Shown piece by piece: positions 1-8,565 of a DNA stretch of 64,000 nucleotides (the first letter of the stretch is position 1; each line of letters opens with the position of its first letter). Location: assembly GCF_029504395.1 (NCBI RefSeq), contig NZ_JAQFIF010000005.1, positions 1 to 64,000 of the forward strand, written 5' to 3'. Origin of the DNA: Arthrobacter sp. ES3-54 (GTDB lineage: Bacteria; Actinomycetota; Actinomycetes; Actinomycetales; Micrococcaceae). The translations under genes and the position numbers were made by a program. The notes beneath the pieces were generated by a model, which did no database searches, was not told the origin of the DNA, and saw only the letters and a program-made list of their open reading frames with translations.

Positions 1-62
1 CGGGGTGGCGCAACCTGGTCAATTCAACCAATTCAATACAATAAATTGGTATCAACAAACTT

Positions 63-86
63 GGCACACTATTGAGTTCTCAAACA
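63..86 (-). promoter_or_regulatory. boxA-like antitermination element in rrn leader
   Basis: The minus strand reads TGTTTGAGAACTCAATAG followed by TGTGCC. Its TGTTTGAGAACTC core matches the boxA/RAC-type element of mycobacterial and related rrn leaders, where the Nus antitermination complex assembles. Function here is inferred from that resemblance and from its position between the promoter candidate and the expected 16S gene. Confidence 0.5.
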
Positions 87-165
87 ACAGACACATTCGA
101 ATACTTGCCGAAACAATTCATTTCCATGAATTCTTTATTTCGCTTTTCTTCGCTGCGATGTTTAC

Positions 166-194
166 AGCTTATTTCATTCATTTCCACTTTGCAA
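166..194 (-). promoter_or_regulatory. Sigma-A-like promoter candidate for the rrn operon
   Basis: On the minus strand a -35 hexamer TTGCAA (189-194) lies 17 bp from a -10 hexamer TAAGCT (166-171), placing a start site near 159 and an upstream leader of more than 150 nt before 16S. Spacing is ideal and both hexamers are close to consensus. Other weaker promoters may be stacked upstream between 200 and 300. Confidence 0.5.
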
Positions 195-345
195 ATTCGC
201 AATTTTCATCCGAATTTCACTTTGTGGAGCGAATCCGCCCAACAGAATTGAAGCAATTTTCATTGTTTGCGCCTAGCGCATGAAGAATTGCTTCTCATTT
301 GTGGGGGTTTGTCACCACTCAACGGCGGCGACTCAGAAAACAATA

Positions 346-388
346 CACGCTCCTTCCCGGCCGTGCAAATCGGCCGGGAAGGAGCGTG
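346..388 (-). terminator. Rho-independent terminator of tyrS
   Basis: A perfect 18-bp inverted repeat (346-363 and 371-388) with a 7-nt loop sits 24 bp past the tyrS stop. On the minus strand it is followed by a T-rich tract (TATTGTTTTC). It separates tyrS from the rrn promoter region downstream. Confidence 0.85.
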
Positions 389-411
389 CAGGGTGCGTTT
401 TCGAAAGCTGA

Positions 412-1725
412 TCAGGACGCGGCGACTTCCACCGTTGCCAGGTTCTTCTTGCCCCGGCGCAGAAGCAGGTAGCGGCCATGCAGCAACTGGCTGGAGTCAA
501 TAACGGCGTCGGGGTCGGACACCTTCGCATTGTTGACGTAGGCCCCGCCCTCCCCCACAGTGCGACGTGCGGCGGACTTGCTCTCTGACAGGCCGGAGGC
601 GACCAGCAGCTCGATGATGCCCAGTGCGCCGGCGTTGACAGTGGCGGACGGCAGTTCGGAGGTCGCCGCCTTCAAGGTCGCTTCATCCAACACGGAGAGA
701 TCGCCGTTGCCGAACACCGCGGCCGACGCCGCAATGACCTTCTCGGTGGCGTCCACGCCATGGACCAGCGAGGTCACCTCGTATGCCAGTTTCCGCTGGC
801 CCTCGCGGGCGAACGGCCTTTCGGCGACCGCTAGCTCCAGAGCCTCGATCTCGGCCCGGCTCAGGAAGGTGAACACTTTGAGGCGGTCCGCGACGTCGGC
901 GTCGGCCGTGTTCAGCCAGAACTGGTAGAAGGCGTACGGGCTGCACATGGCCGGATCCAGCCAAATCGCGTTGCCTTCGCTCTTGCCAAACTTGGTGCCG
1001 TCAGAGTTGGTGATCAGCGGTGTTCCCAGGGCGTGGACGTGCTTGCCCTCAACCTTGCGGATGAGCTCGGTGCCACTGGTGAGGTTGCCCCACTGGTCCG
1101 AGCCACCGGTCTGCAGCATGCAACCGTAGTCGCGGAACAACTGCAGGTAGTCCATGCCCTGCAGGATCTGGTAGCTGAACTCCGTGTAGCTGATGCCTTC
1201 CTCGGAGCTGAGGCGGGATGCGACGGCGTCCTTCCGGAGCATGGTGCCGACACGGTAGTGCTTGCCGATCTCGCGCAGGAAGTCGATGGCGCTCAGGGGC
1301 GCCGTCCAGTCCAGGTTGTTGACCATCCGGGCGGCGTTGTCGCCCTCGAAGCTGAGGAAGCGACGGACCTGGGCCTGCAGGTAGCCCACCCACTCGGACA
1401 CGGTGTCCTTGGTGTTGAGGGTGCGTTCCGCCGTCGGACGCGGATCACCGATCAAGCCCGTGGAACCGCCCACCAGTCCGAGGGGCTTGTGGCCGGCCAG
1501 CTGGATCCGGCGCATGAGCAGCAGCTGGACCAGGTTGCCCAGGTGCAGGCTCGGCGCGGTCGGATCGAAGCCGCAGTAATACGTCACGGGCTCGCCGGCA
1601 AGCAGCTTTTCGAGCTCCGCCTCATCCGTGGAGACGTGGACAAGGCCGCGCCATTTCAGCTCCTGCCAGATATTGGCAAAGCTGGGGTCGTTCTGCTGGG
1701 CATCGAGAATATTTAGCTGGGACAC
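412..1725 (-). CDS. tyrS: Tyrosyl-tRNA synthetase
   Basis: Cytoplasmic class I aminoacyl-tRNA synthetase that charges tRNA-Tyr. The 437-aa product has the HIGH-type motif HLGN (61-64), the KMSKS-type motif KFGKS (245-249) and a C-terminal S4 RNA-binding domain (about 370-430), as in bacterial TyrRS. The open frame extends upstream to 1797, but the GTG at 1725 gives the family N-terminus. There is no Shine-Dalgarno sequence; a -10-like TAACTT lies 7 nt before the GTG, so the mRNA may be leaderless. It is monocistronic, ends at a strong terminator, and lies directly upstream of an rrn operon. Confidence 0.96.
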   Translation of the reverse strand: MSQLNILDAQQNDPSFANIWQELKWRGLVHVSTDEAELEKLLAGEPVTYYCGFDPTAPSLHLGNLVQLLLMRRIQLAGHKPLGLVGGSTGLIGDPRPTAERTLNTKDTVSEWVGYLQAQVRRFLSFEGDNAARMVNNLDWTAPLSAIDFLREIGKHYRVGTMLRKDAVASRLSSEEGISYTEFSYQILQGMDYLQLFRDYGCMLQTGGSDQWGNLTSGTELIRKVEGKHVHALGTPLITNSDGTKFGKSEGNAIWLDPAMCSPYAFYQFWLNTADADVADRLKVFTFLSRAEIEALELAVAERPFAREGQRKLAYEVTSLVHGVDATEKVIAASAAVFGNGDLSVLDEATLKAATSELPSATVNAGALGIIELLVASGLSESKSAARRTVGEGGAYVNNAKVSDPDAVIDSSQLLHGRYLLLRRGKKNLATVEVAAS

Positions 1726-1840
1726 GGAATCTAAGTTAGCAGGATCAAGAGACCCGCATCGCAGTTGACGCCGTGCGCCCGGCCGCCGGGCAGCCATTGC
1801 GGTCCAGCGGGCGGACAGCCAATATCGCCCGGCCGCAGGC

Positions 1841-4069
1841 CTACTCCTCGATGCCTGCCGGGATTCCGGCGGCGGCGATGAGCCGCAGGCGCTGCGTGGG
1901 CCGGGTCATGGCCACATACAGGTCGCCCACCCGGCCGTGCTCGTGGTTGAGCATGTCCGTCGGTTCCAAAACCACGACGCCGTCAAATTCCAGGCCCTTT
2001 GCCTCGCGGGGACTGATCACCACGATGTCCTGAGCGTAGCTCCCCGCTCCGGTCCCGACACGGTGGCCGTACACGGCCCGCAGCGCCGCGCTGGCCTCGG
2101 GCAGAAGATCGCCGTCAGCGATGACCGCCATCAGGCCGCCTTCGATGGCGTCCAGTTCCTCGGGAAGTACCTCCACGAGCTTGTTGACGATCTGGCCCTT
2201 GCCGACAGTGTCGATGACCGGGGACCAGCGCCCTTCCCTGACGGCCTTGGGTGCAGAAACCACCAGTCCGGCCGCCGTCGCCATGCGGGCCGCGGCCTCG
2301 GCGATCTGGGACGGAGTGCGGTAGTTGACCGTCAGCTCCTCGAGCTGCCAACGGTCGCCGAACATGGGGCCCAGGGCGCTGTGCCAGGAGTTGGCGCCGG
2401 CAACGGAACTTGTCTGGGCGATGTCGCCCACGATCGTAAACGACTTCAGCGGGCAGCGGCGGACCAGCAGCCGCCACTGCATGGGTGACAACTCCTGGGC
2501 CTCGTCCACCACGATGTGCCCGAAGGCCCAGCTGCGATCCGTGGTGGCACGCTCTGCAGCGGTCAGCCGCGTCTCGCGCTCCTGGTTCTGGTCCACAAGG
2601 TCTTCGGCCGTGACGAGGACGTCCACGCCGGCGGTTTCCATGTTGACCAGGGTCTGCTTGGCGTTGGCGAGGTCGCGGGCACGGTCCTGTTCCTGCTGCG
2701 CCAGGCCCCGTCCCGCGGCGGCATCAAGCTCGCCGAGCAATTCGGCGGCCTCGTCGAGCAGCGGAACGTCGGACTCGGTCCAGGGCGAACCGGCAGGGCG
2801 CAACAGCAGCGCGCGTTCCTCCGGGCTGAGGTTCGGGGTGCAGGCCTCGAGGATGGCCGGCTTGCTCAGCAGCTCCCCCACGAGCTTCTCGGGGGTCATC
2901 GGCATCCAGCACAGGTTCAGGGCGATCCGGACATCCCGGGCGGAGCGGACATCCTCCGCCAGGTACGAGCGGTCGGCGTTGTTGCCGATATTGCCGGCCT
3001 CCACAAGTTCCGTCATCTGCTCGGTGAGTTCGCGGAGCAGGATCTTGACGAAGGAGACGCGGGCCTCGTTGTGCGGCTTGCCGGTGGCGCGCGCCCTTTC
3101 CTTGGCGCGGCGGACCTGGCGCGGTGTGAGGACCAGCTTGCGGCCGTCGACCTCAAGGATCCGGTTTCCGGCCGGAATGCGCTGCCGGTTGGCCACGGCG
3201 TTGGCAACCACCTCGGCCATGTCCAGCCGGCCCTTGATGGCAGCGACGGCGGAGTCCGGCTCGGCAACGGCGGTGACGCCCGGCATGAGCCGGCCCAGGC
3301 TCGCCATCACGACGCCGGTCTCGCCGAGCGAGGGCAGCACGCGTTCGATGTACTTCATGAAGGACGACGTCGGCCCCACCAGCAGGACGCCGGCGCTCTT
3401 GAGCCTGTCCCGGTGCGTGTAGAGCAGGTACGCGGCGCGGTGCAGGGCGACAGCGGTCTTGCCCGTGCCCGGACCGCCCTGGACCACAAGGGCGCCGGAG
3501 ATGGAGGAACGGATGATCCGGTCCTGCTCGGACTGGATGGTGCCGACGATGTCTGACATCCGGCCCGTCCGCTTGGAGTTCAGGGCAGCCAGCAGGGCGC
3601 CTTCGCCCTGGAGCGAATCATTGTCGGCGAGCATGTCGGCGTCGAGCACGTCATCCTCGATTGCCTTGACCTCGCGGCCCTGCAGGATCAGGTGACGACG
3701 GCGGCGGACGCCCTGCCGGTCGAACGCCGTGGCCTGGTAGAAGTGGCCGGCCTCGGGCGCACGCCAGTCCACCATGAGCCGCTGCAGGTCCTCGGTGGTC
3801 AGGCCGATGCGGCCGATGTACTGGGCCTCCCCGGAATCCAGGTCCAGGCGGCCGAACACGAGCCGGTCATCGACGGCGTCGAGCTGGGCGAGGCGGTCCT
3901 CGTAGAGGGCCGCGAAGGCATCGCGTTCGGAAACGTTCTGCATGGTGCCCACGGCACCGGCACGGCGCACCTGGGCCAGCTGGGTGCGCTTCTCCGCCCG
4001 CAACTCATCGAGCCGGGCGTAAAGTCCGGCCACATAGTCGCGTTCATGGGCCAAATCAGCGTCGTGCAT
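1841..4069 (-). CDS. helR: HelD/HelR-type RNA polymerase-associated ATPase (UvrD-like superfamily I)
   Basis: The 742-aa protein has an N-terminal charged helical arm (about 1-70), a Walker A motif GGPGTGKT (198-205) and a UvrD-like Walker B region VDEAQELSP near 545 followed by VGDIAQTS. This layout is that of HelD/HelR proteins, which use ATP to release RNA polymerase from DNA; actinobacterial HelR also displaces rifampicin. The ATG at 4069 is chosen for its AGGGGAA ribosome site; the frame extends upstream without family sequence. A -10-like TAGAAT is at 4104-4109. No rifamycin-associated palindrome was seen upstream. HelD versus HelR is a family-level guess from the phylum. Confidence 0.85.
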   Translation of the reverse strand: MHDADLAHERDYVAGLYARLDELRAEKRTQLAQVRRAGAVGTMQNVSERDAFAALYEDRLAQLDAVDDRLVFGRLDLDSGEAQYIGRIGLTTEDLQRLMVDWRAPEAGHFYQATAFDRQGVRRRRHLILQGREVKAIEDDVLDADMLADNDSLQGEGALLAALNSKRTGRMSDIVGTIQSEQDRIIRSSISGALVVQGGPGTGKTAVALHRAAYLLYTHRDRLKSAGVLLVGPTSSFMKYIERVLPSLGETGVVMASLGRLMPGVTAVAEPDSAVAAIKGRLDMAEVVANAVANRQRIPAGNRILEVDGRKLVLTPRQVRRAKERARATGKPHNEARVSFVKILLRELTEQMTELVEAGNIGNNADRSYLAEDVRSARDVRIALNLCWMPMTPEKLVGELLSKPAILEACTPNLSPEERALLLRPAGSPWTESDVPLLDEAAELLGELDAAAGRGLAQQEQDRARDLANAKQTLVNMETAGVDVLVTAEDLVDQNQERETRLTAAERATTDRSWAFGHIVVDEAQELSPMQWRLLVRRCPLKSFTIVGDIAQTSSVAGANSWHSALGPMFGDRWQLEELTVNYRTPSQIAEAAARMATAAGLVVSAPKAVREGRWSPVIDTVGKGQIVNKLVEVLPEELDAIEGGLMAVIADGDLLPEASAALRAVYGHRVGTGAGSYAQDIVVISPREAKGLEFDGVVVLEPTDMLNHEHGRVGDLYVAMTRPTQRLRLIAAAGIPAGIEE

Positions 4070-4218
4070 CGAACGTTCCCCTATCGAAAAAGACGGACCC
4101 ACCATTCTACAGCCATTTCGGCGGGCACGGCTGTTGCATGTCGCCAAACAATGCCAAGGCAGTCTTCGTCAGGGAATTCTACCGACACGTCCCGGATGGT
4201 CCAGCCTCGCCGGCCCAG

Positions 4219-4776
4219 CTAGATCTGCAGCAGGGAGCGGACGTTGTGGCCGGTCAGGGCCGTGCGGCCGGCAAGTTCGTCCAGTTCCATGACCACGCCG
4301 ATGCCGGCCACGAGGATCCCGCACCGCTCGAACAGCCGTGCCGCGGCGCCGAGCGTACCGCCTGTGGCGAGCACGTCGTCGAGGATCAGCACCCGGCTCC
4401 CCGGCGCCAGGTCCGTGGTGTGCAGCTCAAGGGTGGCCGTGCCGTATTCCAACGCGTAGTCCTCGGAGAACACTTCGCGCGGCAGCTTGCCGGCCTTGCG
4501 GACCGTGATGACCCCGGTCCCAGTGGCGTAGGCGGCGGCTGCCGCGAGCAGGAAGCCGCGGGCTTCCACTCCGGCGACGGCGTCGAACTGGCCCTGGAAC
4601 GGTCCCACCAGGGCATCGACGACGGCCCCGAAGGCGGCGCCGTCGGCGAACACCGGGGTCAGGTCCTTGAAGCTGATGCCTGGTTTGGGATAATCCGGGA
4701 TGGTGGCGCACAGGCCCTTGATCAGTTCATCCACCGGCATTGCAGTCTTCGTCAGGTTCGGCTCACTTTGATTCAC
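4219..4776 (-). CDS. apt: Adenine phosphoribosyltransferase
   Basis: Purine salvage enzyme converting adenine and PRPP to AMP in the cytoplasm. The 185-aa protein carries the N-terminal DYPKPGI signature (28-34), the EARGF loop (71-75), the RKAGKLP stretch and the PRPP-binding motif VLILDDVLATGGT (129-141). The ATG at 4776 follows a G-rich stretch (GGATGGGTGA); an ATG 12 codons later is possible but has no better ribosome site. The gene stands alone, with GC-rich tandem repeats just upstream. The relA-apt pairing seen in some actinobacteria is not present here. Confidence 0.95.
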   Translation of the reverse strand: MNQSEPNLTKTAMPVDELIKGLCATIPDYPKPGISFKDLTPVFADGAAFGAVVDALVGPFQGQFDAVAGVEARGFLLAAAAAYATGTGVITVRKAGKLPREVFSEDYALEYGTATLELHTTDLAPGSRVLILDDVLATGGTLGAAARLFERCGILVAGIGVVMELDELAGRTALTGHNVRSLLQI

Positions 4777-4809
4777 CCATCCACCCTACTGGCTGGCCGC
4801 TGGACGTTT

Positions 4810-4866
4810 CCCGGGCCGGCGGCCTCCCGGGCCGGCGGCCTCCCGGGCCGGCGGCCTCCCGGGCCG
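4810..4866. repeat. 16-bp tandem repeat, three and a half copies
   Basis: Three identical copies of CCCGGGCCGGCGGCCT (4810-4825, 4826-4841, 4842-4857) are followed by a partial copy to 4866. The unit is nearly self-complementary, so the RNA could fold into several alternative hairpins. It fills most of the space between the unknown gene at 4904 and apt, both on the minus strand. Confidence 0.9.
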
Positions 4867-4903
4867 CCCCGGACAGGCCGGTTTCGCCGCCTCTTAGAAG
4901 TCC

Positions 4904-5503
4904 CTATGCCTCTGGCGCTGGGGGCTCGGCGTCGCCGCCCGGTTCCGGCGGGCGCAGGAGTTCGTTGGCAAGCCCGTAGGAGACCACGCCCAGCGCTTTT
5001 CTGAGCGCGCGCTCGGCACCGAACCGCCCGGCTGCCACGCTGCTCAGCCGGGCGTAGTCCCCGGCCCACCCGGACCGGCGGAACCTGTCGGCGTCACCAT
5101 GCAGGAGCCGCCCGTAGAGGACGTCCTCGAACAGGTCGTGGTCATCCAGGGCCATTTCGGCCATCAGCGCCTGGCGGTCCCGGATCATCCCGTTCGTGAA
5201 CAAACTGGCCGCTTCTGCCGTGCCCTCGGTTATCCTGGCGTCCGCCGAGTAGTTGCACAGACGCAGGGCCCTGACGATGAGTTTGAGTGAAACGTGTTCT
5301 TCCGGAACGATGAATTTACGCAGCAGTGCGGCCCGGAAGAGCTCAACCCAGTGCCTGCGCTCCGCCTCGACGGAGTCCACCGCAACCTGCCCGCCGTCCG
5401 GCGTGAACAGCTCGACCATGCGGAAGTACTCGGTGGCCAGCTGAACAAAGATCTGAAGCCGTTCCAGCTCACTGCCCGGTTTTCCGCGTTTCCCCTCGCC
5501 CAT
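4904..5503 (-). CDS. Conserved hypothetical protein, function unknown
   Basis: The 199-aa protein is not one I recognise. It is soluble and largely helical, rich in Leu, Ala, Arg and Glu, with no signal peptide or membrane segment, and ends in a Pro/Glu-rich tail (about 185-199). Recognisable motifs are absent. Start ATG at 5503 has GGAG seven bases upstream. Codon use matches its neighbours, so it looks like a genuine resident gene. It lies between apt and the mpg-type glycosylase on the same strand, which gives no clear functional hint. Confidence 0.7.
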   Translation of the reverse strand: MGEGKRGKPGSELERLQIFVQLATEYFRMVELFTPDGGQVAVDSVEAERRHWVELFRAALLRKFIVPEEHVSLKLIVRALRLCNYSADARITEGTAEAASLFTNGMIRDRQALMAEMALDDHDLFEDVLYGRLLHGDADRFRRSGWAGDYARLSSVAAGRFGAERALRKALGVVSYGLANELLRPPEPGGDAEPPAPEA

Positions 5504-5567
5504 AATGCTCCATCATCCCCCACCGCGCGTGCTGGCATCAGGGTGTGCGGGCACAGTGCGTGGCGCG

Positions 5568-6326
5568 CTACCCGCCGCGGGCGTTGCGCGCCTTTACTGT
5601 TCTTGCCGGCTTTGCCGGCTTGTAGCGGGAGACGGTCGGGTCGCCGCTGAGCCAGAACCGCCAGGGGTAGTCGTGGCTGCCGCCGGCGCCGGAGACGCCG
5701 ACACGGGGACCAGAGCTGATGCCAACAGCGGCCCCTTCCGGCGGGTTCGCGGGCAGCTCCAGCCGGAACGGCGGAGCCAGGGCGTCCCGCCCGCTGTCCG
5801 CCGTCGTCAATCCCAGCGCGGTGGCAAGCCGGGCCGGCCCGCTGGCGAGGTCGATGTCCGATTTCGACGTCGGGCGCCTGGCCCCGGCCAGCTCATGTCC
5901 CGCCACCACCTCGCCGGCCCGCAGCAGCAGCGCGGACGCCACGCCCTCGGGCCCGCACACGATATTGGCGCAATGGTGCATCCCGTACGTGAAATACACA
6001 TAGAGGTGGCCGGCCGGGCCGAACATCGGCGCGTTGCGGGCCGTTTGGCCGCGGAACGTATGGGACCCGGGATCCGGGTGGCGCGAATCATGCGGGCCGA
6101 GGTACGCCTCCACTTCGGTAATCCGGACCGAGACGGAGCCGTCGCGCCCGTCGTGCGTCAACACGGCGCCGAGGATCAGCGGCGCCACGTGCCGCGCATC
6201 GGCCGAGAGCAGCTCCCGGAGCGACGCAGCCGTGCCTGCAACCGTGCCGGGCTGGACACCTTTTTCCGTGCCGGGCTGCGCAGCGGTAACCGTGCCGGGC
6301 TGGGCAGGAAGCGGGCTCGAAGTCAT
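5568..6326 (-). CDS. mpg: DNA-3-methyladenine glycosylase, Mpg/AAG family
   Basis: Base-excision repair enzyme that removes 3-methyladenine and related alkylated purines. The 252-aa protein has the family features EVEAYLGP, the Tyr-rich stretch LYVYFTYGMHHC and the LASGPARL segment in the usual order. The first 33 residues are a non-conserved tail with three QPGT repeats, encoded by imperfect DNA repeats around 6236-6305, so translation may start a little later. It runs divergently from the Ada/AlkA fusion gene starting at 6417, so the two repair genes share a 90-bp intergenic region. Confidence 0.9.
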   Translation of the reverse strand: MTSSPLPAQPGTVTAAQPGTEKGVQPGTVAGTAASLRELLSADARHVAPLILGAVLTHDGRDGSVSVRITEVEAYLGPHDSRHPDPGSHTFRGQTARNAPMFGPAGHLYVYFTYGMHHCANIVCGPEGVASALLLRAGEVVAGHELAGARRPTSKSDIDLASGPARLATALGLTTADSGRDALAPPFRLELPANPPEGAAVGISSGPRVGVSGAGGSHDYPWRFWLSGDPTVSRYKPAKPARTVKARNARGG

Positions 6327-6416
6327 GTTCAGACTTTAACAAACGCCGCCGGAGGCCCACACGGTCGTGTCCGAATTCCGCTAGCAGGTGTCCGGCGAAG
6401 CTGGCAGGATGGGGTC

Positions 6417-7940
6417 ATGGACTTCTGGCAGCGCTACCGGGCAATCGACGCCCGGGACACCCGTTTCGACGGGCAGTTCTACACCGCTGTCCGGACCACT
6501 GGCATCTACTGCCGGCCCTCGTGTCCCGCGCGGACGCCAAAGGCGGACAACGTCACGTTCTATGAGACGTCCGCTGCCGCGCACGATGCCGGCTACCGGG
6601 CTTGCAAACGCTGCCTGCCGGAGGCCGTGCCCGGCACGCCGGCCTGGAACGTGCGCTCCGACATCGCCGGCCGTGCCATGCGGCTCATCAACGACGGCGT
6701 GATCAACCGCGACGGCGTCGAGGGGCTGGCGGCCCGGCTGGGCTACTCCTCGCGCCAGCTCAACCGCATCCTCAGCCACGAACTCGGCGCCGGCCCGCTG
6801 TCCCTGGCGCGGGCGAGCCGCGCCCAGACCGCCCGCACCCTGCTGGTCTCCACGGCAATGAAAGTCTCGGACATCGCCTTCGCCGCCGGATTTAGCAGCG
6901 TGCGCCAGTTCAACGAGACCATCGGCGAGGTCTTTGCGATGACGCCCTCCGCACTCCGGGCCACAGCCCGGCATCACCGCTCCCCCGCGGCCACCACAGC
7001 GCTCACTCTCAACCTTCCGTACCGCGAACCGTTCGACCCAGGCGTCTTCGACTTCCTCGCCGTCCGCGCCATCCCCGGGATCGAGGAGGGTACCTCCAGT
7101 TCCTACGCCCGCACCCTGCGACTGACGCACGGCGATGCCCGCTTCCGGGTGGATTACGACGCCGGGGCGCCCGGGCGCCCGCTCGTGCTGACCATCGGCG
7201 CCGTCGATCTCCGGGACCTGGCCGCCCTGCTGAGCAGGGTCCGCCGGCTGCTGGACCTGGACGCCGATCCGGTCGCCATCGATGCCGCCCTCACCGCCGA
7301 TCCCCGCCTGGCCGCCACGGTGGCGCGCACGCCCGGCATGCGGATGCCCGGCGCCGTTGATCCGCAGGAACTGCTGATCCGGGCCATGATCGGCCAGCAG
7401 ATCACGGTGGCCGCCGCGCGGACCGCACTGGGCCAACTGTCCGCGGCCGGGAGCGCAAGCCTGGTGCCCGACGACGGCCTCCACCGGCTGTTCCCGACGG
7501 CCGCCCAGATTGCGGAAACCGGCTTCGAGCTGCTCCGCGGCCCACAGCGGCGGATCGATGCCGTCCGCGGCGCCGCCGCGGCGATGGCCTCGGGCGACCT
7601 GGACTTCGGCTACGGCGATGACATGCACGGGCTGGAGGCCAAGCTCCTGCCGTTGGCCGGCGTCGGGCCGTGGACAGTGGGCTACGTAGCGATGCGCGTC
7701 ATCGGCGCGCCGGACGTGTTCCTGGCCAACGATGCTGCGGTCCGCAACGGCATCCGGTCGCTCGCCCAGACGCCAAACGGGGCCGCCCTGACCCCCGATT
7801 TCCGTGAGGTCAGCCCGTGGCGCTCCTACGCCACCATGCACCTTTGGCGCGCGGCAGCGGCTGCCCAGTCCGCGGCGCGCGCGCTGTCTCTAACTCAAAA
7901 GCAGACTCAAAAACAGGCTCCGAAGAAAGCGAAACCATGA
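6417..7940 (+). CDS. alkA: Ada/AlkA fusion: methyl-phosphotriester-sensing AraC regulator with DNA glycosylase domain
   Basis: The 507-aa protein combines an Ada N-terminal zinc domain with Cys32, Cys36, Cys63 and Cys66, an AraC-type helix-turn-helix region (about 90-175), an AlkA N-terminal domain and a HhH-GPD glycosylase domain (about 300-480). The catalytic Asp of AlkA corresponds to Asp439 in the LANDAAVR segment. It should sense methylated phosphates, regulate transcription and excise alkylated bases. The ATG at 6417 precedes the Ada signature, although the frame is open much further upstream. The O6-methylguanine transferase part of classic Ada is missing and is encoded by the overlapping ogt gene. 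Confidence 0.92.
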   Translation: MDFWQRYRAIDARDTRFDGQFYTAVRTTGIYCRPSCPARTPKADNVTFYETSAAAHDAGYRACKRCLPEAVPGTPAWNVRSDIAGRAMRLINDGVINRDGVEGLAARLGYSSRQLNRILSHELGAGPLSLARASRAQTARTLLVSTAMKVSDIAFAAGFSSVRQFNETIGEVFAMTPSALRATARHHRSPAATTALTLNLPYREPFDPGVFDFLAVRAIPGIEEGTSSSYARTLRLTHGDARFRVDYDAGAPGRPLVLTIGAVDLRDLAALLSRVRRLLDLDADPVAIDAALTADPRLAATVARTPGMRMPGAVDPQELLIRAMIGQQITVAAARTALGQLSAAGSASLVPDDGLHRLFPTAAQIAETGFELLRGPQRRIDAVRGAAAAMASGDLDFGYGDDMHGLEAKLLPLAGVGPWTVGYVAMRVIGAPDVFLANDAAVRNGIRSLAQTPNGAALTPDFREVSPWRSYATMHLWRAAAAAQSAARALSLTQKQTQKQAPKKAKP

Positions 7941-8455
7941 AAGCCCAGCTGTTGACCATGTCCACCCCGGACGGTCCCTTCACCATCATTGCCCGCGACG
8001 GCACAGTCCTGTCATCGGGCTGGACCGCCGTTCCCGGCGAGCTGACCGGGCAGATCCACGTGGACCTGCTGCCGGGCGAATTCGAGACCGTTTCTGGGCT
8101 GGGCCGCATCTCCGCGGCCGTGGAGGCGTTCTACGCCGGCGACCCGGAGCCTGCCATGGCGGTGCCGGTGCTGCAGAAGTCTGGTCCGTTCCGCAGCCAT
8201 GCCTGGGACGTGCTGCGCACGGTCGCTCCGGGGCGCCCGGTGACCTACACGGAGTATGCGGAGCTGTCCGGCAACGCCAAGGCCGTCCGGGCGGCGGCCA
8301 GTGCCTGCGCCTTCAACGCGGCGGCCCTGTTTGTTCCCTGCCACCGCGTCATCCGCACCGACGGGACCCTGGGCGGCTTCCGCTGGGGGCTGGCCGTCAA
8401 GGGCAGCCTGTTGGACCGGGAACGCGAACTCGCCCTCGCAACGGCACGGCCCTAG
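7937..8455 (+). CDS. ogt: Methylated-DNA-protein-cysteine methyltransferase
   Basis: Suicide repair protein that transfers the methyl group from O6-methylguanine to its own cysteine. The 172-aa product carries the active-site motif PCHRVI with acceptor Cys135 and the downstream LGGFRWGL segment. Its ATG overlaps the stop codon of the Ada/AlkA gene as ATGA, so the two are translationally coupled and probably co-induced. Together with that gene it reconstitutes all activities of an Ada protein. Confidence 0.95.
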   Translation: MKAQLLTMSTPDGPFTIIARDGTVLSSGWTAVPGELTGQIHVDLLPGEFETVSGLGRISAAVEAFYAGDPEPAMAVPVLQKSGPFRSHAWDVLRTVAPGRPVTYTEYAELSGNAKAVRAAASACAFNAAALFVPCHRVIRTDGTLGGFRWGLAVKGSLLDRERELALATARP

Positions 8456-8565
8456 GCCCCAGGTCGTAGGGCTGCACGACTGCGCGGTCTCAGGCCAGCG
8501 CCGGGTCCTGCACCGTGCCGAGCCGGGCACCGGACCGGGTGGGCTGGCCCGCGAAGGCCCGGTAC

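Larger units (their letters stand above)
1..330 (-). promoter_or_regulatory. rRNA operon promoter and leader region (16S gene off left edge)
   Basis: This stretch is markedly AT-rich against GC-rich flanks and holds no convincing gene. Read on the minus strand it ends in a leader that resembles the 5' leaders of actinobacterial rrn operons, including a boxA-like TGTTTGAGAACTC (complement of 63-86). Short modules recur: ATGAAAATTGC and TGGAAATGAAT each occur twice, as in stacked rrn promoters. The direction implies that 16S rRNA starts just beyond base 1. The rrn assignment is recognition from memory of such leaders, because no rRNA sequence itself is inside the window. Confidence 0.65.

Noticed and set aside
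6381-7841. 486-codon minus-strand frame opposite the Ada/AlkA gene
   Set aside because: The plus-strand frame has the zinc cysteines, HTH and glycosylase motifs; the other has none.
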